Positions 51,879 through 61,987 are shown, counted from the first letter of the stretch. The stretch is 64,000 nucleotides of DNA from Exiguobacterium sp. s146 (GCF_018618415.1 NZ_JACSMA010000001.1:1116001-1180000); one strand, 5' to 3'. Notes: generated by a model not told the origin, from the sequence alone. A program made the numbers and translations.

Positions 51879-52769
51879 TTATGTCGCTTTGGTCAGTTCT
51901 TTGTGTAACGACCGGAGCGCCCGTAAGAAGGCGTCCTTGAAATACTTGTCTTCCTGAGCCTCGAGCGTCTCGAGCGCGGCCGCATCGCCGGCGCTCGCTT
52001 TCACGAGCAGGTTGACGACCGTCCCCCAGCGCTTGACGTGCTCGGGCTTCGGATGGTTCATCGCGACGGTCAACGTAAACCAATACGGTTGGTCCCGACG
52101 TTGTAGCGTGGCGATCATTTGTTTGGCCGTCATCGCTTCATCCTCGGAAGGTAACGTGGCCGTGGCGAACCAGCCGAGCAATCCGGCACTCATCGCCTCG
52201 AGTCGGGTTTTCGCGTCCGACTCGATCGGCTCACGCCCGAATTCGGAGATATTGACGAAGACGAGGCGGTCTTTGCGGTCGAGGTGGGTGATCCATCCTT
52301 TGACCGTCTTCAGTCTGTCTTTGTCTTTCGACTGGGCTTTGACCGTGTAGCCGTTCAATTTCCCGATATAAATGCGGAACTGGCCGCGGTCGAGTTGTTT
52401 ATCGACTTTGAACTCGATGTCCTGACCGACCGTGAACGGCTGGTTCTGTTTGTTGAGCGTCTCGCCCTTTTTCAGTTCCGGGCGTCGGACGATGTAACGG
52501 AGCGCCTCTTGCTCGGTCTTGTCGTCAAGTGTCCACAGATTGTTCGGTGTGACGTTCTTGAAACGATGTCGGCGGACGAAGATGTATTGATCGAGCGCCT
52601 CGACGGCATCGCTGACGGAATTTTTGCCGCTCAAATAATCGTCGGCGATATCTCGGAGCGTGATTGATTCGAGCCTGTCGATATGTCCGACATACGGGAC
52701 GTGCCCGACGACGAACAGGGCGGTGGCAATCAACTCGCTCTCGCGAGGGGTCAAAGGACGTTTGGCCAT
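51879..52769 (-). CDS. hypothetical protein of 296 aa
   Basis: Not recognised. It is a soluble, lysine-rich protein starting MAKRPLTPRESELIATALFV after AAAGGAAGTGC. A helical N-terminal part (to about 60) is followed by a charged middle with two mixed beta-like segments (FRIYIGKLNGYTVKAQSK; RLVFVNISEFGREPIES) and a helical C-terminus with several LE and EA heptads. No membrane helix or signal is present. It has its own terminator and stands alone. Confidence 0.55.
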   Translation of the reverse strand: MAKRPLTPRESELIATALFVVGHVPYVGHIDRLESITLRDIADDYLSGKNSVSDAVEALDQYIFVRRHRFKNVTPNNLWTLDDKTEQEALRYIVRRPELKKGETLNKQNQPFTVGQDIEFKVDKQLDRGQFRIYIGKLNGYTVKAQSKDKDRLKTVKGWITHLDRKDRLVFVNISEFGREPIESDAKTRLEAMSAGLLGWFATATLPSEDEAMTAKQMIATLQRRDQPYWFTLTVAMNHPKPEHVKRWGTVVNLLVKASAGDAAALETLEAQEDKYFKDAFLRALRSLHKELTKAT

Positions 52770-52939
52770 GGTGCACTTCCTTTCTTGCAGTCATATGATT
52801 TAGTATACCAAAAACAAATTTCGTCATGTTGTATGAATCGACCAGATGGAAAATTTTACAGGCATACAGGATTTCGTGGATTGATTGCGAATACTTGAAA
52901 TAAGATAGAGTTATGCGGATGTTGAGATGAGGTGATGAG

Positions 52940-53347
52940 ATGAAGCTATCGATCGATCCGGGGGATTATGTCGTGTTGATTGAAATCAACAAGGAAGTAT
53001 TGAAATGTACGTCCCTTGATCAGGCCGACTATGTCGACCGAGACCGCTATGAATTGGTCGGCCGGATGAGTGAGCGACTCCCGGCCGAGGTGATCGTCCC
53101 TTCCATCATCGACTATATTCGGTTCGGTAGTGGATATATCGGCGATAATATCGTCTGGGACAAAGAGACGGAATCGTTTTTCTGTCAACAGTTCGAGACG
53201 ATTGACGGCTCTCCACTCGGTGAGGACCTCAACGGGTTCACACCCGATCCATATCGGACGGAACTGGCGCGTTATTATACGTATTTGACCATCGGAAAGA
53301 TCGTCGATTATGAGATGGATGAGCCCGACGAACCGAACTATTGGTAA
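52940..53347 (+). CDS. hypothetical acidic protein of 135 aa
   Basis: Not recognised. A soluble, strongly acidic protein (start MKLSIDPGDYVVLIEINKEV after GAGGTGATGAG), with aromatic-rich patches and a C-terminal DEPDEPNYW. No domain is visible. It is a single gene between a divergent hypothetical gene and the subtilase. Confidence 0.55.
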   Translation: MKLSIDPGDYVVLIEINKEVLKCTSLDQADYVDRDRYELVGRMSERLPAEVIVPSIIDYIRFGSGYIGDNIVWDKETESFFCQQFETIDGSPLGEDLNGFTPDPYRTELARYYTYLTIGKIVDYEMDEPDEPNYW

Positions 53348-53452
53348 GCGTCGAAAAAATGTCACAATCTATTTTTCGATAAAAAGGGAAATTGATTCCG
53401 TAATTTGAGATAATGGGGACATCTTAGGAAGTGTGGATTGGAGCGGTAGGCG

Positions 53453-54907
53453 ATGAAAAAAATGATGCTTGTGGCGGCGCTCGCGCTGCTCGTGCCGACG
53501 TCAGTGGACGCGGCGAAGCCGGTCGTATTGGAGAAGCATGGTTACGTCGTGGCCGAGCCGAGGGTCGGGAACCAATATTATATCAAGCAAACGGGCACTG
53601 ATTTGGCGTGGAACACGACGCGCGGTGCGTCAGACATCGTGATCGCTTTAATCGACTCGTCGGCCGACCGGCGTCACAAGGAACTCTATAACGTCCCACG
53701 CGTCGTCAATTCGATGAAAGGCCCTTACAGCGTCGACTATCATGGGACACATACGGCTGGCATCATGTCGGGCCGTCACAACAAGTTCGGGATGGCTGGA
53801 CTAGCTCCGAACGTACGCTATCATTTTTATAACGTCTTTTACGGGAAGAATTCGGAATTCACGGATTCGTGGACCGTCGCCAAAGCGGTCGATACGGCTG
53901 TGGCGAAAGGGGCGAACATCATCAACCTGTCGCTCGGTGGCCAAGATTATGATCAAGTCCTCGCCGATTCGATTCGCCGGGCCCGGACCAAAGGCGTCAT
54001 CATCGTCGCCTCGGCCGGAAACGATGGCGAGAAGACCGTCTCGTTCCCGGCCAATATGAAGGAAGTCATCGCCGTCGGGGCGATTGACGCCAACCGTCGC
54101 GTCGCCGGCTTCAGCAATATGGCTGCGCAAGTCAAAATCGTCGCACCTGGGGTGAACATCTTGTCGCTCGGTCTGAACAACGGGTTCGTCTATATGGACG
54201 GGACATCGATGGCCGCGCCGATGGTATCGTCGGGTCTCGCACTCGTCAAGTCGGTCAATCCGTTCTTGACACCAGCCGATGTGGACGCGTTGCTGCAAAA
54301 GATGCCACGGACGAGTGGCAAGACGTACACGGAGTTGAATACGAAGCGGCTCCTCGATGCGACACCGCGTCCCGTGACGCTCTCGGTGCCGTCGACGCTC
54401 AAGAGCCGTTACGTCAAAGAAGCTAAACTGACGGTCATGAAAAAATCGAATGTGAAGACGACATACGCCTTATATCAAGGTACACGCAAAGTGAAGACGC
54501 TCTCGGCAGGGAATTCCATGTTCACGATGTACGCCGGTGGCGATTGGCTACCGAGCGGCTCGTATAAACTCCAAGCCGTCGTCACGGATGGTAAACATAA
54601 ACGTACGGCCAGTCGGTCCTTCAAGTATGTGAATCCCGTCAAGCCTGCGGTCGCGGTCAAAGCGTCCGACGGGGGCACGTTTGAATTAGCGACGACGCGA
54701 AAAGGGGTCGTCACCGTGCTCGATGCGAACAAAAAAGTCGTCTATGAGGCGCTTCATGTACCAGGCAAGTTCCCAGTCCGGAGCGACACGGGCGCCGTTT
54801 ACACGGTCGTCTTGAAACCGACCGACGTCTCGGAAAAAGTGGTGACGGTCAAGTATGCGCCACAACCGGTCCAAGCCGAGACGGACAGTTCGGCGGAATC
54901 GACATGA
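53453..54907 (+). CDS. secreted subtilisin-family serine protease
   Basis: A 484-aa S8 protease with a signal peptide (MKKMMLVAALALLVPTSVDA, cleavage about 20). The triad is Asp68 in IALIDSS, His97 in DYHGTHTAG and Ser252 in DGTSMAAPM, with oxyanion Asn190 in ASAGNDG. The catalytic domain ends near residue 305; the remaining 170 residues form two beta-rich, lysine-rich repeats that may bind the wall or substrate. There is no classical pro-domain; the 21-50 segment is short. Probably extracellular. Confidence 0.9.
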   Translation: MKKMMLVAALALLVPTSVDAAKPVVLEKHGYVVAEPRVGNQYYIKQTGTDLAWNTTRGASDIVIALIDSSADRRHKELYNVPRVVNSMKGPYSVDYHGTHTAGIMSGRHNKFGMAGLAPNVRYHFYNVFYGKNSEFTDSWTVAKAVDTAVAKGANIINLSLGGQDYDQVLADSIRRARTKGVIIVASAGNDGEKTVSFPANMKEVIAVGAIDANRRVAGFSNMAAQVKIVAPGVNILSLGLNNGFVYMDGTSMAAPMVSSGLALVKSVNPFLTPADVDALLQKMPRTSGKTYTELNTKRLLDATPRPVTLSVPSTLKSRYVKEAKLTVMKKSNVKTTYALYQGTRKVKTLSAGNSMFTMYAGGDWLPSGSYKLQAVVTDGKHKRTASRSFKYVNPVKPAVAVKASDGGTFELATTRKGVVTVLDANKKVVYEALHVPGKFPVRSDTGAVYTVVLKPTDVSEKVVTVKYAPQPVQAETDSSAEST

Positions 54908-54909
54908 AA

Positions 54910-54945
54910 AAACACCCGGAGCCAACGCATGGCTCCGGGTGTTGA
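54910..54945. terminator. bidirectional terminator
   Basis: Stem AACACCCGGAGCCA / TGGCTCCGGGTGTT, loop ACGCA, with A6/T6 flank on the minus side; shared by two convergent genes. Confidence 0.92.
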
Positions 54946-54946
54946 T

Positions 54947-55351
54947 TTATGCTTTCGTGATGGCTTCACCGCTCCAACGAATGTTTGCTTCTAAAACGTT
55001 GCCGTTGTCGTCGATATGTTCAAAACTCAGTTTCCCGTCGACGATAATCTCACAGAGACCGACGCGGACATCCTCGCTCCATGAACGACGTGTCTGAGTC
55101 GACGCGTCGAACGTCGGAATCGATTCAGGAAAACGTTCCTGTAAGTGGGCCAAGTTATGATGGTCGAAGTGATACGGACGTTTGGACAGTTCATTCGGTG
55201 CTTTAATGTCAAACGGCTCGAATCCTCGAACGAGTCGATTATTCCGGTAGAAGGCGAACACGCCGTTGTTCGGGTGGAGCGCTTTAATGTCATCGATTTC
55301 AATCACATAGGTCAGTCGTTGAATCCAACCTTTTTTTGCATCTTGACGCAT
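54947..55351 (-). CDS. hypothetical protein of 134 aa
   Basis: Not recognised. A soluble mixed protein; ATG 55351 follows AAGGAGGGATTTTG. The segments LHPNNGVFAFYRNNRLVRGFEPF and LCEIIVDGKLSFEHIDDNGNVLEANI look like beta strands. It lies just upstream of rnpB on the opposite strand, in the position where Bacillus has gpsB, but shows no GpsB features. Confidence 0.55.
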   Translation of the reverse strand: MRQDAKKGWIQRLTYVIEIDDIKALHPNNGVFAFYRNNRLVRGFEPFDIKAPNELSKRPYHFDHHNLAHLQERFPESIPTFDASTQTRRSWSEDVRVGLCEIIVDGKLSFEHIDDNGNVLEANIRWSGEAITKA

Positions 55352-55427
55352 CAAAATCCCTCCTTGTTCAATGGAACACGCCTTATTTTAGCGCTGACGC
55401 CGTTGAAAATCAAGTTCAGGTTCTCGG

Positions 55428-55456
55428 TTGTCATTTCACGGGTTATCCGCTACAAT
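55428..55456 (+). promoter_or_regulatory. promoter of rnpB
   Basis: TTGTCA (55428-55433), 17-bp spacer, TACAAT (55451-55456), seven bases before the RNA 5' end. Confidence 0.87.
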
Positions 55457-55462
55457 GGGTAA

Positions 55463-55855
55463 AGTGACTATGAGGTCTGGGCAATCGCGGGACGCAAGTC
55501 TTGAGGAAAGTCCATGCTCGCACAGCCTGTGATGGCTGTAGTGATCGTGCTACACGAAAAGATAAGTGTAGGCAACGCAAGTTGACGGCAGAAGAAGCAC
55601 CTAAGTCCTCGGATATGGTGCAAGCTTCTTGAAAGTGCCACAGTGACGGAGTCTGATCGGAAACGTTCAGAGTGGAACGAGGTAAACCCCACGAGCGAGA
55701 AACCCAAACTATGGTAGGGGAACTTCCTGACCGGAACCGAACGTGACGGAAGGCGCCAATCGGCGCAGATAGATGATTGTCACTCCATCGTGCCAGGGAG
55801 ACCGTTATGAGCACCGGAGTACAGAACATGGCTTACAGGGCAGCATAGTCTCTCA
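55463..55855 (+). ncRNA. rnpB: RNase P RNA, type B
   Basis: The catalytic RNA of ribonuclease P, about 390 nt. Conserved parts are GAGGAAAGTCCATGCTCGCACAG, GAAAGTGCCACAGTGACG, GTAAACCCCACGAGCGAGAAACCC, TAGGGGAAC, GATAGATGATTG and the 3' ACAGAACATGGCTTACAG. P1 is closed by GACTATG near the start and CATAGTC near 55845-55851. The lengthened central region and the sequence make it the Bacillus (type B) form. Confidence 0.97.
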
Positions 55856-55866
55856 TTTAACATTGA

Positions 55867-55908
55867 CCAGGAGTTCAAGCAATCCTACTTGAGCTCCTTT
55901 TTACATGA
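55867..55908 (+). terminator. terminator of rnpB
   Basis: Stem AGGAGTTCAAG / CTTGAGCTCCT followed by TTTTT. Confidence 0.87.
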
Positions 55909-55946
55909 CCATTTTAGGAGTAACACTTATAGAAAGTAGGGATACT

Positions 55947-57113
55947 ATGGCAAAACGAAAACTGATTGCCACCGCAGCGATGGGCATCGAAGCGCTCGTC
56001 GCCAAAGAAGTGCGCGACCTCGGCTACACGTGTGAGGTCGAGAACGGACGCGTCTATATCGACGCAGAAATGGAAGACATTCCACGATTGAACCTGTGGC
56101 TCCGGACGGCAGACCGCGTCAAGCTCGTCGTCGCCGAATTCAAGGCGACGACGTTCACAGAACTGTTCGACGGTGTCGTCGAACTGCCTTGGACGGATCT
56201 CATGCCGTGGGACGCCCGTTTCATCGTCGACGGCCGCTCGGTCAAGTCGAAGTTGTTCTCGATCCGCGACTGTCAGAAAATCACGGAGAAAGCGATTGTC
56301 GACGCGATGCAACGTGGCTATAACAAGCCGGGCGAATGGCTCCCGAAAACGGGCGCCTACTATCCGATTGAAGTCGCCTTGTTGAAAGACGTGGCGACGA
56401 TCACGATCGACACGTCAGGTGACGCGCTTCACCGTCGTGGTTACCGCGAGCTCCATTCACAGGCCCCGCTCAAAGAGACGATGGCTGCGGCGATGATTCA
56501 GCTGACGAACTGGAAGCCGGACATGCCGTTCTACGACGTCTTCACCGGTTCAGGGACGCTCGCCATCGAGGCGGCGCTCATCGGTCGTAACATCGCGCCT
56601 GGTCTCAACCGTGAGTTCTGCTCACAAGACTGGCCGTGTGTACCGAAGAAAGCCTGGTATGATGCCATCAATGAAGCGAACGAGAAAGCGGAGTGGGACA
56701 AACCGCTCAAAATCCACGGCATCGACCTCGACCCACGCATGGTCAAGCTCGCCAAGGATAACGCCGAGCTCGCCGACGTCCGTGACGCCATCACGTTCGT
56801 TCACAGTGACGCGGCTGCCTTGAAGCCGAAAGAAGAGTACGGCGTCATCATCGGCAACCCGCCATACGGCGAACGGTTGCAGACCGAAGAAGAGATTATC
56901 GACCTGTACGAGCGGATTGGCCAACAGTTCGCCAAGTATCCTGGCTATAGCGTCTATATGTTGACGAGTTATGAGGACTTCGAGAAAGCGTACGGCCGTC
57001 CAGCGACGAAACGTCGTAAGCTGTACAACGGGAATATCGAGACGCAATACTACCAGTATTATGGTTTACGTCCAAAAAGACGCTCAACAGAGACGTTTGT
57101 AGAGGGTAAGTAA
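55947..57113 (+). CDS. ypsC: THUMP-domain class I SAM-dependent RNA methyltransferase (YpsC/RlmL type)
   Basis: A 388-aa methyltransferase. The N-terminal THUMP-like RNA-binding part spans about 1-160; the Rossmann methyltransferase follows with FYDVFTGSGTLAIEAAL (SAM-binding), GIDLDPRMVKLAKDNAELA and the N6-adenine-type catalytic GNPPYGERL. It lacks the second methyltransferase of proteobacterial RlmKL and so would modify 23S rRNA guanine in the RlmL manner (inference). rnpB-ypsC is the order seen in Bacillus. ATG 55947 is preferred over 55905. Confidence 0.92.
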   Translation: MAKRKLIATAAMGIEALVAKEVRDLGYTCEVENGRVYIDAEMEDIPRLNLWLRTADRVKLVVAEFKATTFTELFDGVVELPWTDLMPWDARFIVDGRSVKSKLFSIRDCQKITEKAIVDAMQRGYNKPGEWLPKTGAYYPIEVALLKDVATITIDTSGDALHRRGYRELHSQAPLKETMAAAMIQLTNWKPDMPFYDVFTGSGTLAIEAALIGRNIAPGLNREFCSQDWPCVPKKAWYDAINEANEKAEWDKPLKIHGIDLDPRMVKLAKDNAELADVRDAITFVHSDAAALKPKEEYGVIIGNPPYGERLQTEEEIIDLYERIGQQFAKYPGYSVYMLTSYEDFEKAYGRPATKRRKLYNGNIETQYYQYYGLRPKRRSTETFVEGK

Positions 57114-57168
57114 TCACCCATTGCACACTAATCGCACACTTTTTATTTTTTTCTGCCGCAGACACACG

Positions 57169-57194
57169 AAAACCGCTCCCTAGAGCGGTTTTTT
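57169..57194. terminator. terminator overlapping the integrase end
   Basis: Stem AAAACCGCTC / GAGCGGTTTT with loop CCTA; the integrase stop codon lies within it. T-rich on both sides. Confidence 0.87.
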
Positions 57195-58043
57195 TACGTC
57201 CTCGATCATGGTGGAGAAGAGCTCGGCCGTATCTCCCTGAGTAGTGTGCAATACGTGAGCGTAGATATCCATCGTCGTCTTGGCATCGGCATGCCCCAGA
57301 CGTTCTTGGATGACCTTCGCATGGACACCGGCCTTGATGAGCAGCGTCGCATGGGTATGTCGTAACTCACGCATCGTGATCTCAGGAATCTCGGCCGTTT
57401 TGACGGTCAGGGTATGGCGTCGTCGCAATCCGGAATACCAGACATAGGCGCCCTTGATGCCGAGGCAGACAAGGTCCTCGTCGTTGCGCCATCCGAACTT
57501 GACCATGTCATACTTCTGACGAAGCCGCGACTTCTCGAGGAAGCGGATCAACTGGTCGGGGATGGTGACGACCCGCACCTTTTTCCCTTTGGTCTGCTCG
57601 AACGAATAGCCGCCCTTCGTCTCGATGGCGGTACGGGCAATCGTGATCTGTTTCCGGTCGAAGTCGATGTCGGACCAACGGAGGGACGTCGCCTCGCGGG
57701 CACGCATGCCGGTATAGGCGATCAGGTGGACCGCTGTACGATAACCATTCGCCATCGTCTCATCCGCCGTCTCGAGGTAACGTCTCAGCTCATCAGGCGT
57801 GAGCGTCTTGTATTCTTTCAAGCCCTCCGACAGTTTCTCGACGGCAGCTATCGGGTTGTCACCTTTATAATAGCCCAGACGGCGCGCCCAGGAGAAGAAG
57901 CCGACATAGACGCTCCGGCGAATGTTGACGGTGTTCGGCTGTAAGCCAGAGTCGAGGTATTCACGGAGTAAACGTAGGCAGTGCTGCGGTTTCACGTTGT
58001 CCATGTTCAGGCGCTTGAACCAACCCGGCACGACGTCTCGATT
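57180..58043 (-). pseudogene. tyrosine recombinase/integrase, 5' end replaced by an IS30 remnant
   Basis: About 288 codons of a phage/ICE-type integrase. The core-binding helices (LRLLREYLDSGLQPNTVNIRRSVY) and the whole catalytic domain remain: Arg in AYTGMRAREATSL, His-x-x-Arg in RELRHTHATLL, GHADAKTT and nucleophile Tyr in MDIYAHV. The frame runs back to 58154, but there it is only the antisense of transposase DNA, so the arm-binding N-terminus is lost. Probably inactive. Confidence 0.8.
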
Positions 58044-58276
58044 TACTTTGCGGATCCCGGCACGCCTTCTCAGCGCGCCTTGAATGAAAATTCCAACGGG
58101 CTCCTGCGGAAAGACGGCTTGGCAAAGGAAATGGACTTCAACCAGGTGGATCAAACATTCATTTCGTCGGTGGCCGACAAGCGGAATAACATCCCAAGAA
58201 AGTCATTGAATTACCGCACACCGTTGGAGGCATTTTTGAGTCACCTGAATGGAGTCGATCTGTCTAGCTTAAATTG
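58038..58276 (+). mobile_element. IS30-family transposase 3' fragment
   Basis: Encodes the C-terminal part of an IS30 transposase: IYFADPGTPSQRALNENSNGLLRK (with the catalytic Glu in NENSNG) and NNIPRKSLNYRTPLEAFLSHL. The 5' two-thirds of the gene and one terminal repeat are absent. The junction with integrase sequence is near 58038-58043. Confidence 0.8.
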
Positions 58277-58292
58277 ACAAACGGAAGAATAT

Positions 58293-58332
58293 AAAAAGAC
58301 ATTCTCTTAAAAAATGGAGAATGTCTTTTTTA
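58293..58332. terminator. bidirectional hairpin after the pseudogene
   Basis: Stem AAAAAGACATTCTC / GAGAATGTCTTTTT with a 10-base loop. On the minus strand it follows the excalibur pseudogene. Confidence 0.8.
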
Positions 58333-58364
58333 CAATCATCATTGTTTTAATTTTTGGGTTGAAA

Positions 58365-58970
58365 TCATTCCCCGACCATCCCGTCATTGTCGTTATCACG
58401 CATATAAGGATAAAGCCAATGGTCGCTCATTATCGGCATCGTGAAACCGGCGTCTTTCGCCTATTGAATCGTCACCTGACCGTCTCCATTCGTATCTCAT
58501 CACCAGCAGGCTCGTTCGTGGCTGGGGATTCTAACTCACTTTCTGTGAGTGCCTCGTTCAACTCGTCCGGATTGACCTTGTCGAACGAGTCGGTAACCAC
58601 ATTTCTTTTGACCGTATATGTGTATTGGTAATGTGATGTAATATAAGTTTTCGTATCTAGATATGTGATGATCATTTTAAAGTCAATCGCGCCGCCGTCC
58701 TTACGGATAACATGTCACCTGTCGAGCTTACTGTATTCGACGCCTGAAACCTTAACGACCGTCTGACGTGACACGGATCAATTTACAATGCTCATTCGTG
58801 GACGCACAATACTCGCAATCCCCATATTTGATATCGACAGGTCCTTCTGTAATAGTCGCCGCACTTGATTCCGTGGTGCCCGGCTCGGACGTCTTGATGT
58901 TTTTCCTCTGTCGTAAGTATTTTTTCTGTGTTCTCTACTGTAGAGGAACTGCTCTATTGGGAACATCAGG
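58365..58970 (-). pseudogene. decayed excalibur calcium-binding-type lipoprotein gene
   Basis: On the minus strand coding-like segments recur in changing frames: ESSAATITEGPVDIKYGD, CEYCASTNEHCKLIRVTSDGR, VKVSGVEYSKLD, HVIRKDGGAIDFKM, ITYLDTKTYITSHYQYTY, NPDELNEALTESELESP, NGDGQVTIQ then a TAG where a Glu codon is expected, and AKDAGFTMPIMSDHWLYPY with MRDNDNDGMVGE at the end. The last part is an excalibur domain (Asp-rich Ca site). At least three frameshifts and one stop codon break the gene. The 5' end is not definable. Confidence 0.75.
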
Positions 58971-58975
58971 AAAAT

Positions 58976-59200
58976 AAAGGTATAGCTTGAGGTGCGGCTG
59001 AGTAAGTGAAATTCATTTCCTTTCTCTTTGAATGAATAGTTTCAGTATTACCAATTCTTTTATTTATCTGACTGTGAATCCAAGTTGTTTGAGACTCGTG
59101 TATATCCAATTTCATCATTAAGGACCTCTGTTCGTTTGCTTACTCATCAAATATAAAAAACGAACATTGATAAAAAGATGAGTTAATGGACAATTAAGAC
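58976..59200. other. AT-rich intergenic stretch
   Basis: No gene or RNA was recognised. Codons are not coherent in any frame. It separates the decayed region from the cadmium genes. Confidence 0.5.
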
Positions 59201-59240
59201 AAAATGAAAAGGACTATTTAAAGCCCTTTTCATTTTTTGT
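59201..59240. terminator. hairpin upstream of the cad operon
   Basis: Stem AAAATGAAAAGG / CCTTTTCATTTT with an 11-base loop. It could end transcription arriving from the left. Confidence 0.75.
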
Positions 59241-59336
59241 GAAAAGATAAACAAATATGTCTTTCTAACGTTCGTTAACGGGAATTACTATTAGAAAAAT
59301 CATTTTATGTTTTTCATTCAAATATTCACTTGAATA

Positions 59337-59364
59337 TTGACCAAGGAAAGGTATATACTATATT
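59337..59364 (+). promoter_or_regulatory. promoter of cadCA
   Basis: TTGACC (59337-59342), 16-bp spacer, TATATT (59359-59364). The -10 merges into the CadC operator. Confidence 0.8.
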
Positions 59365-59381
59365 CAAGTGAACACTTGAAT
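59362..59381 (+). promoter_or_regulatory. CadC operator
   Basis: Twenty-base palindrome ATTCAAGTGAACACTTGAAT overlapping the -10 and start site, as in the cad operons of Gram-positive plasmids. A degenerate copy lies at about 59318-59337. Confidence 0.87.
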
Positions 59382-59398
59382 ATCAATGGGGTGATAAT

Positions 59399-59767
59399 GT
59401 GAATAAGAAAGATACTTGTGAAATTTTTTGTTATGACGAGGAAAAGGTCAATCGAATACAAGGTGATTTAAAAACAATCGATATTGTTAGTGTTGCCCAA
59501 ATGTTAAAAGCAATTGCGGATGAAAATAGGGCAAAGATTACCTATGCTTTGTGTCAAGATGAAGAGTTATGTGTGTGTGATATAGCAAATATTATTGGTA
59601 TTACGGTGGCAAATGCTTCTCATCATTTAAGGACCCTTCATAAGCAGGGGATTGTAAGATATAGAAAAGAAGGAAAACTAGCGTTTTATTCGTTAGACGA
59701 TGAACATATTAGACAAATAATGATGATTGTACTAGAACATAAGAAAGAAGTGAATGTCAATGTCTGA
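59399..59767 (+). CDS. cadC: cadmium/lead-responsive ArsR-family repressor CadC
   Basis: A 122-aa metal sensor. Cys7, Cys11, Cys58 and Cys60 match the CadC metal site numbering, in CEIFC and LCVC. The winged helix ([22 protein letters not shown]) binds the upstream palindrome until Cd2+, Pb2+ or Zn2+ releases it. It begins with GTG. It overlaps cadA by 8 bp and the low-GC codon use differs from the core genes. Confidence 0.94.
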   Translation: MNKKDTCEIFCYDEEKVNRIQGDLKTIDIVSVAQMLKAIADENRAKITYALCQDEELCVCDIANIIGITVANASHHLRTLHKQGIVRYRKEGKLAFYSLDDEHIRQIMMIVLEHKKEVNVNV

Positions 59768-61931
59768 TCAAAAGGCAATAACATCTGAACAAGAAATGAA
59801 GGCCTATCGTGTACAAGGTTTTACTTGCGCAAACTGCGCGGGTAAATTCGAAAAAAATGTAAAACAGCTATCTGGAGTTGAGGATGCAAAAGTAAATTTT
59901 GGTGCATCTAAAATTGCTGTTTATGGTAATGCAACGATAGAAGAACTAGAAAAAGCAGGTGCATTTGAGAATCTCAAAGTGACACCTGAAAAATCTGCTC
60001 GCCAAGCATCACAAGAGGTAAAAGAAGATACGAAAGAAGATAAAGTGCCGTTTTATAAAAAGCATAGTACTCTACTTTATGCTTCCTTATTGATTGCCTT
60101 TGGTTATCTTTCCTCGTATGTGAATGGAGAAGAGAACATTGTTACTACCTTATTGTTTTTAGCATCCATGTTTATCGGAGGATTATCACTTTTTAAAGTT
60201 GGTTTGCAAAACTTACTACGTTTTGAATTTGATATGAAAACCCTTATGACAGTGGCTGTTATAGGTGGTGCTATTATTGGAGAATGGGCAGAAGTTGCCA
60301 TTGTTGTTATTCTCTTTGCAATCAGTGAAGCACTTGAGCGATTCTCTATGGATAGAGCAAGACAATCGATTCGTTCATTAATGGATATCGCTCCTAAAGA
60401 GGCACTTGTTAGACGTAATGGACAAGAAATAATGATTCATGTTGATGATATTGCTGTTGGGGATATCATGATTGTAAAACCTGGTCAAAAGATTGCGATG
60501 GATGGTGTAGTTGTAAGTGGGTACTCTGCCGTTAACCAAGCAGCTATTACAGGTGAATCAGTCCCTGTCGAGAAAACGGTTGATAATGAAGTATTTGCAG
60601 GTACCTTAAATGAAGAAGGATTACTTGAAGTAGAAATAACGAAACTTGTAGAAGATACAACAATTTCTAAAATTATTCATCTTGTAGAGGAAGCACAAGG
60701 GGAACGTGCTCCTTCGCAAGCATTTGTTGATAAATTCGCAAAATATTACACACCGATTATTATGATCATTGCAGCATTAGTTGCTATAGTCCCTCCATTA
60801 TTCTTTGATGGCAGTTGGGAAACATGGATTTATCAAGGATTAGCTGTTCTTGTTGTTGGTTGTCCTTGTGCGTTGGTTATATCGACTCCTATTTCTATTG
60901 TTTCAGCGATTGGAAATGCTGCGAAAAAAGGGGTCCTTGTAAAAGGCGGAGTGTATTTAGAAGAAATGGGCGCCTTAAAGGCTATTGCATTCGATAAAAC
61001 AGGAACATTAACAAAAGGGGTCCCAGCTGTAACTGATTATAATGTGTTGAACAAACAGATAAATGAAAAAGAATTACTATCCATTATTACTGCATTGGAG
61101 TATCGTTCTCAGCATCCTCTTGCTTCAGCCATCATGAAAAAAGCAGAAGAAGAAAACATTACTTATTCTGACGTACAGGTAGAGGATTTCTCTTCTATCA
61201 CAGGAAAGGGTATAAAGGGTATCGTAAACGGGACGACTTATTACATCGGTAGCCCGAAACTCTTTAAGGAATTATTGACTAATGATTTCGATAAAGACTT
61301 AGAGCAAAATGTTACTACTCTTCAAAATCAAGGTAAGACAGCCATGATTATTGGAACCGAAAAAGAAATACTTGCAGTTATTGCAGTTGCTGATGAAGTT
61401 CGTGAGTCAAGTAAGGAAATTCTTCAAAAGTTACATCAACTTGGAATCAAAAAAACAATTATGCTTACTGGTGATAACAAAGGCACTGCGAATGCTATCG
61501 GAGGGCAGGTTGGAGTATCTGATATAGAGGCAGAATTAATGCCACAGGACAAATTAGACTTTATTAAACAGTTGAGATCCGAGTATGGCAACGTAGCAAT
61601 GGTAGGAGATGGGGTCAATGATGCCCCTGCGTTAGCAGCTTCTACCGTTGGGATTGCAATGGGTGGAGCTGGTACAGACACAGCCTTAGAAACTGCAGAC
61701 GTCGCTCTAATGGGAGACGATTTAAGAAAACTTCCATTCACTGTAAAACTTAGCCGGAAAACTCTTAATATCATCAAAGCTAACATTACTTTTGCAATTG
61801 CTATTAAATTTATTGCCTTACTATTGGTTATCCCAGGTTGGTTAACGCTTTGGATTGCCATTCTTTCCGATATGGGCGCAACCCTTCTAGTAGCTCTAAA
61901 TGGTTTGCGACTAATGAGAGTGAAAGAATAA
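59760..61931 (+). CDS. cadA: cadmium-translocating P-type ATPase CadA
   Basis: A P1B-2 ATPase of about 723 aa. The N-terminal metal domain has FTCANCAGK; then come the membrane metal-site CPC (VVGCPCALV), phosphorylation DKTGT, TGES, TGDN and the hinge [10 protein letters not shown]. It exports Cd2+, Zn2+ or Pb2+ using ATP. Sequence is very close in plan to plasmid pI258 CadA. ATG 59760 is used (59754 also possible). It follows cadC in one operon. Confidence 0.95.
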   Translation: MSDQKAITSEQEMKAYRVQGFTCANCAGKFEKNVKQLSGVEDAKVNFGASKIAVYGNATIEELEKAGAFENLKVTPEKSARQASQEVKEDTKEDKVPFYKKHSTLLYASLLIAFGYLSSYVNGEENIVTTLLFLASMFIGGLSLFKVGLQNLLRFEFDMKTLMTVAVIGGAIIGEWAEVAIVVILFAISEALERFSMDRARQSIRSLMDIAPKEALVRRNGQEIMIHVDDIAVGDIMIVKPGQKIAMDGVVVSGYSAVNQAAITGESVPVEKTVDNEVFAGTLNEEGLLEVEITKLVEDTTISKIIHLVEEAQGERAPSQAFVDKFAKYYTPIIMIIAALVAIVPPLFFDGSWETWIYQGLAVLVVGCPCALVISTPISIVSAIGNAAKKGVLVKGGVYLEEMGALKAIAFDKTGTLTKGVPAVTDYNVLNKQINEKELLSIITALEYRSQHPLASAIMKKAEEENITYSDVQVEDFSSITGKGIKGIVNGTTYYIGSPKLFKELLTNDFDKDLEQNVTTLQNQGKTAMIIGTEKEILAVIAVADEVRESSKEILQKLHQLGIKKTIMLTGDNKGTANAIGGQVGVSDIEAELMPQDKLDFIKQLRSEYGNVAMVGDGVNDAPALAASTVGIAMGGAGTDTALETADVALMGDDLRKLPFTVKLSRKTLNIIKANITFAIAIKFIALLLVIPGWLTLWIAILSDMGATLLVALNGLRLMRVKE

Positions 61932-61937
61932 AGGAAA

Positions 61938-61987
61938 AAGTGCTAAAAAGGGCTCTTCCAGACAGATGGAAATTCCTTTTTTAAAAA
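61938..61987 (+). terminator. possible terminator after cadA
   Basis: Imperfect hairpin AAAAAGGG...TCCA/TGGA...CCTTTTTT. It separates cadA from cadD, with a short AT-rich gap that could hold a cadD promoter. Confidence 0.5.

Noticed and set aside
57121-57150. Short GCACAC repeats next to ypsC as att site
   Set aside because: Only a 6-base repeat; no matching copy in the window to support an attL/attR pair.
58314-58631. Plus-strand frame of 105 codons
   Set aside because: It lies opposite the decayed excalibur gene and has no coding character.
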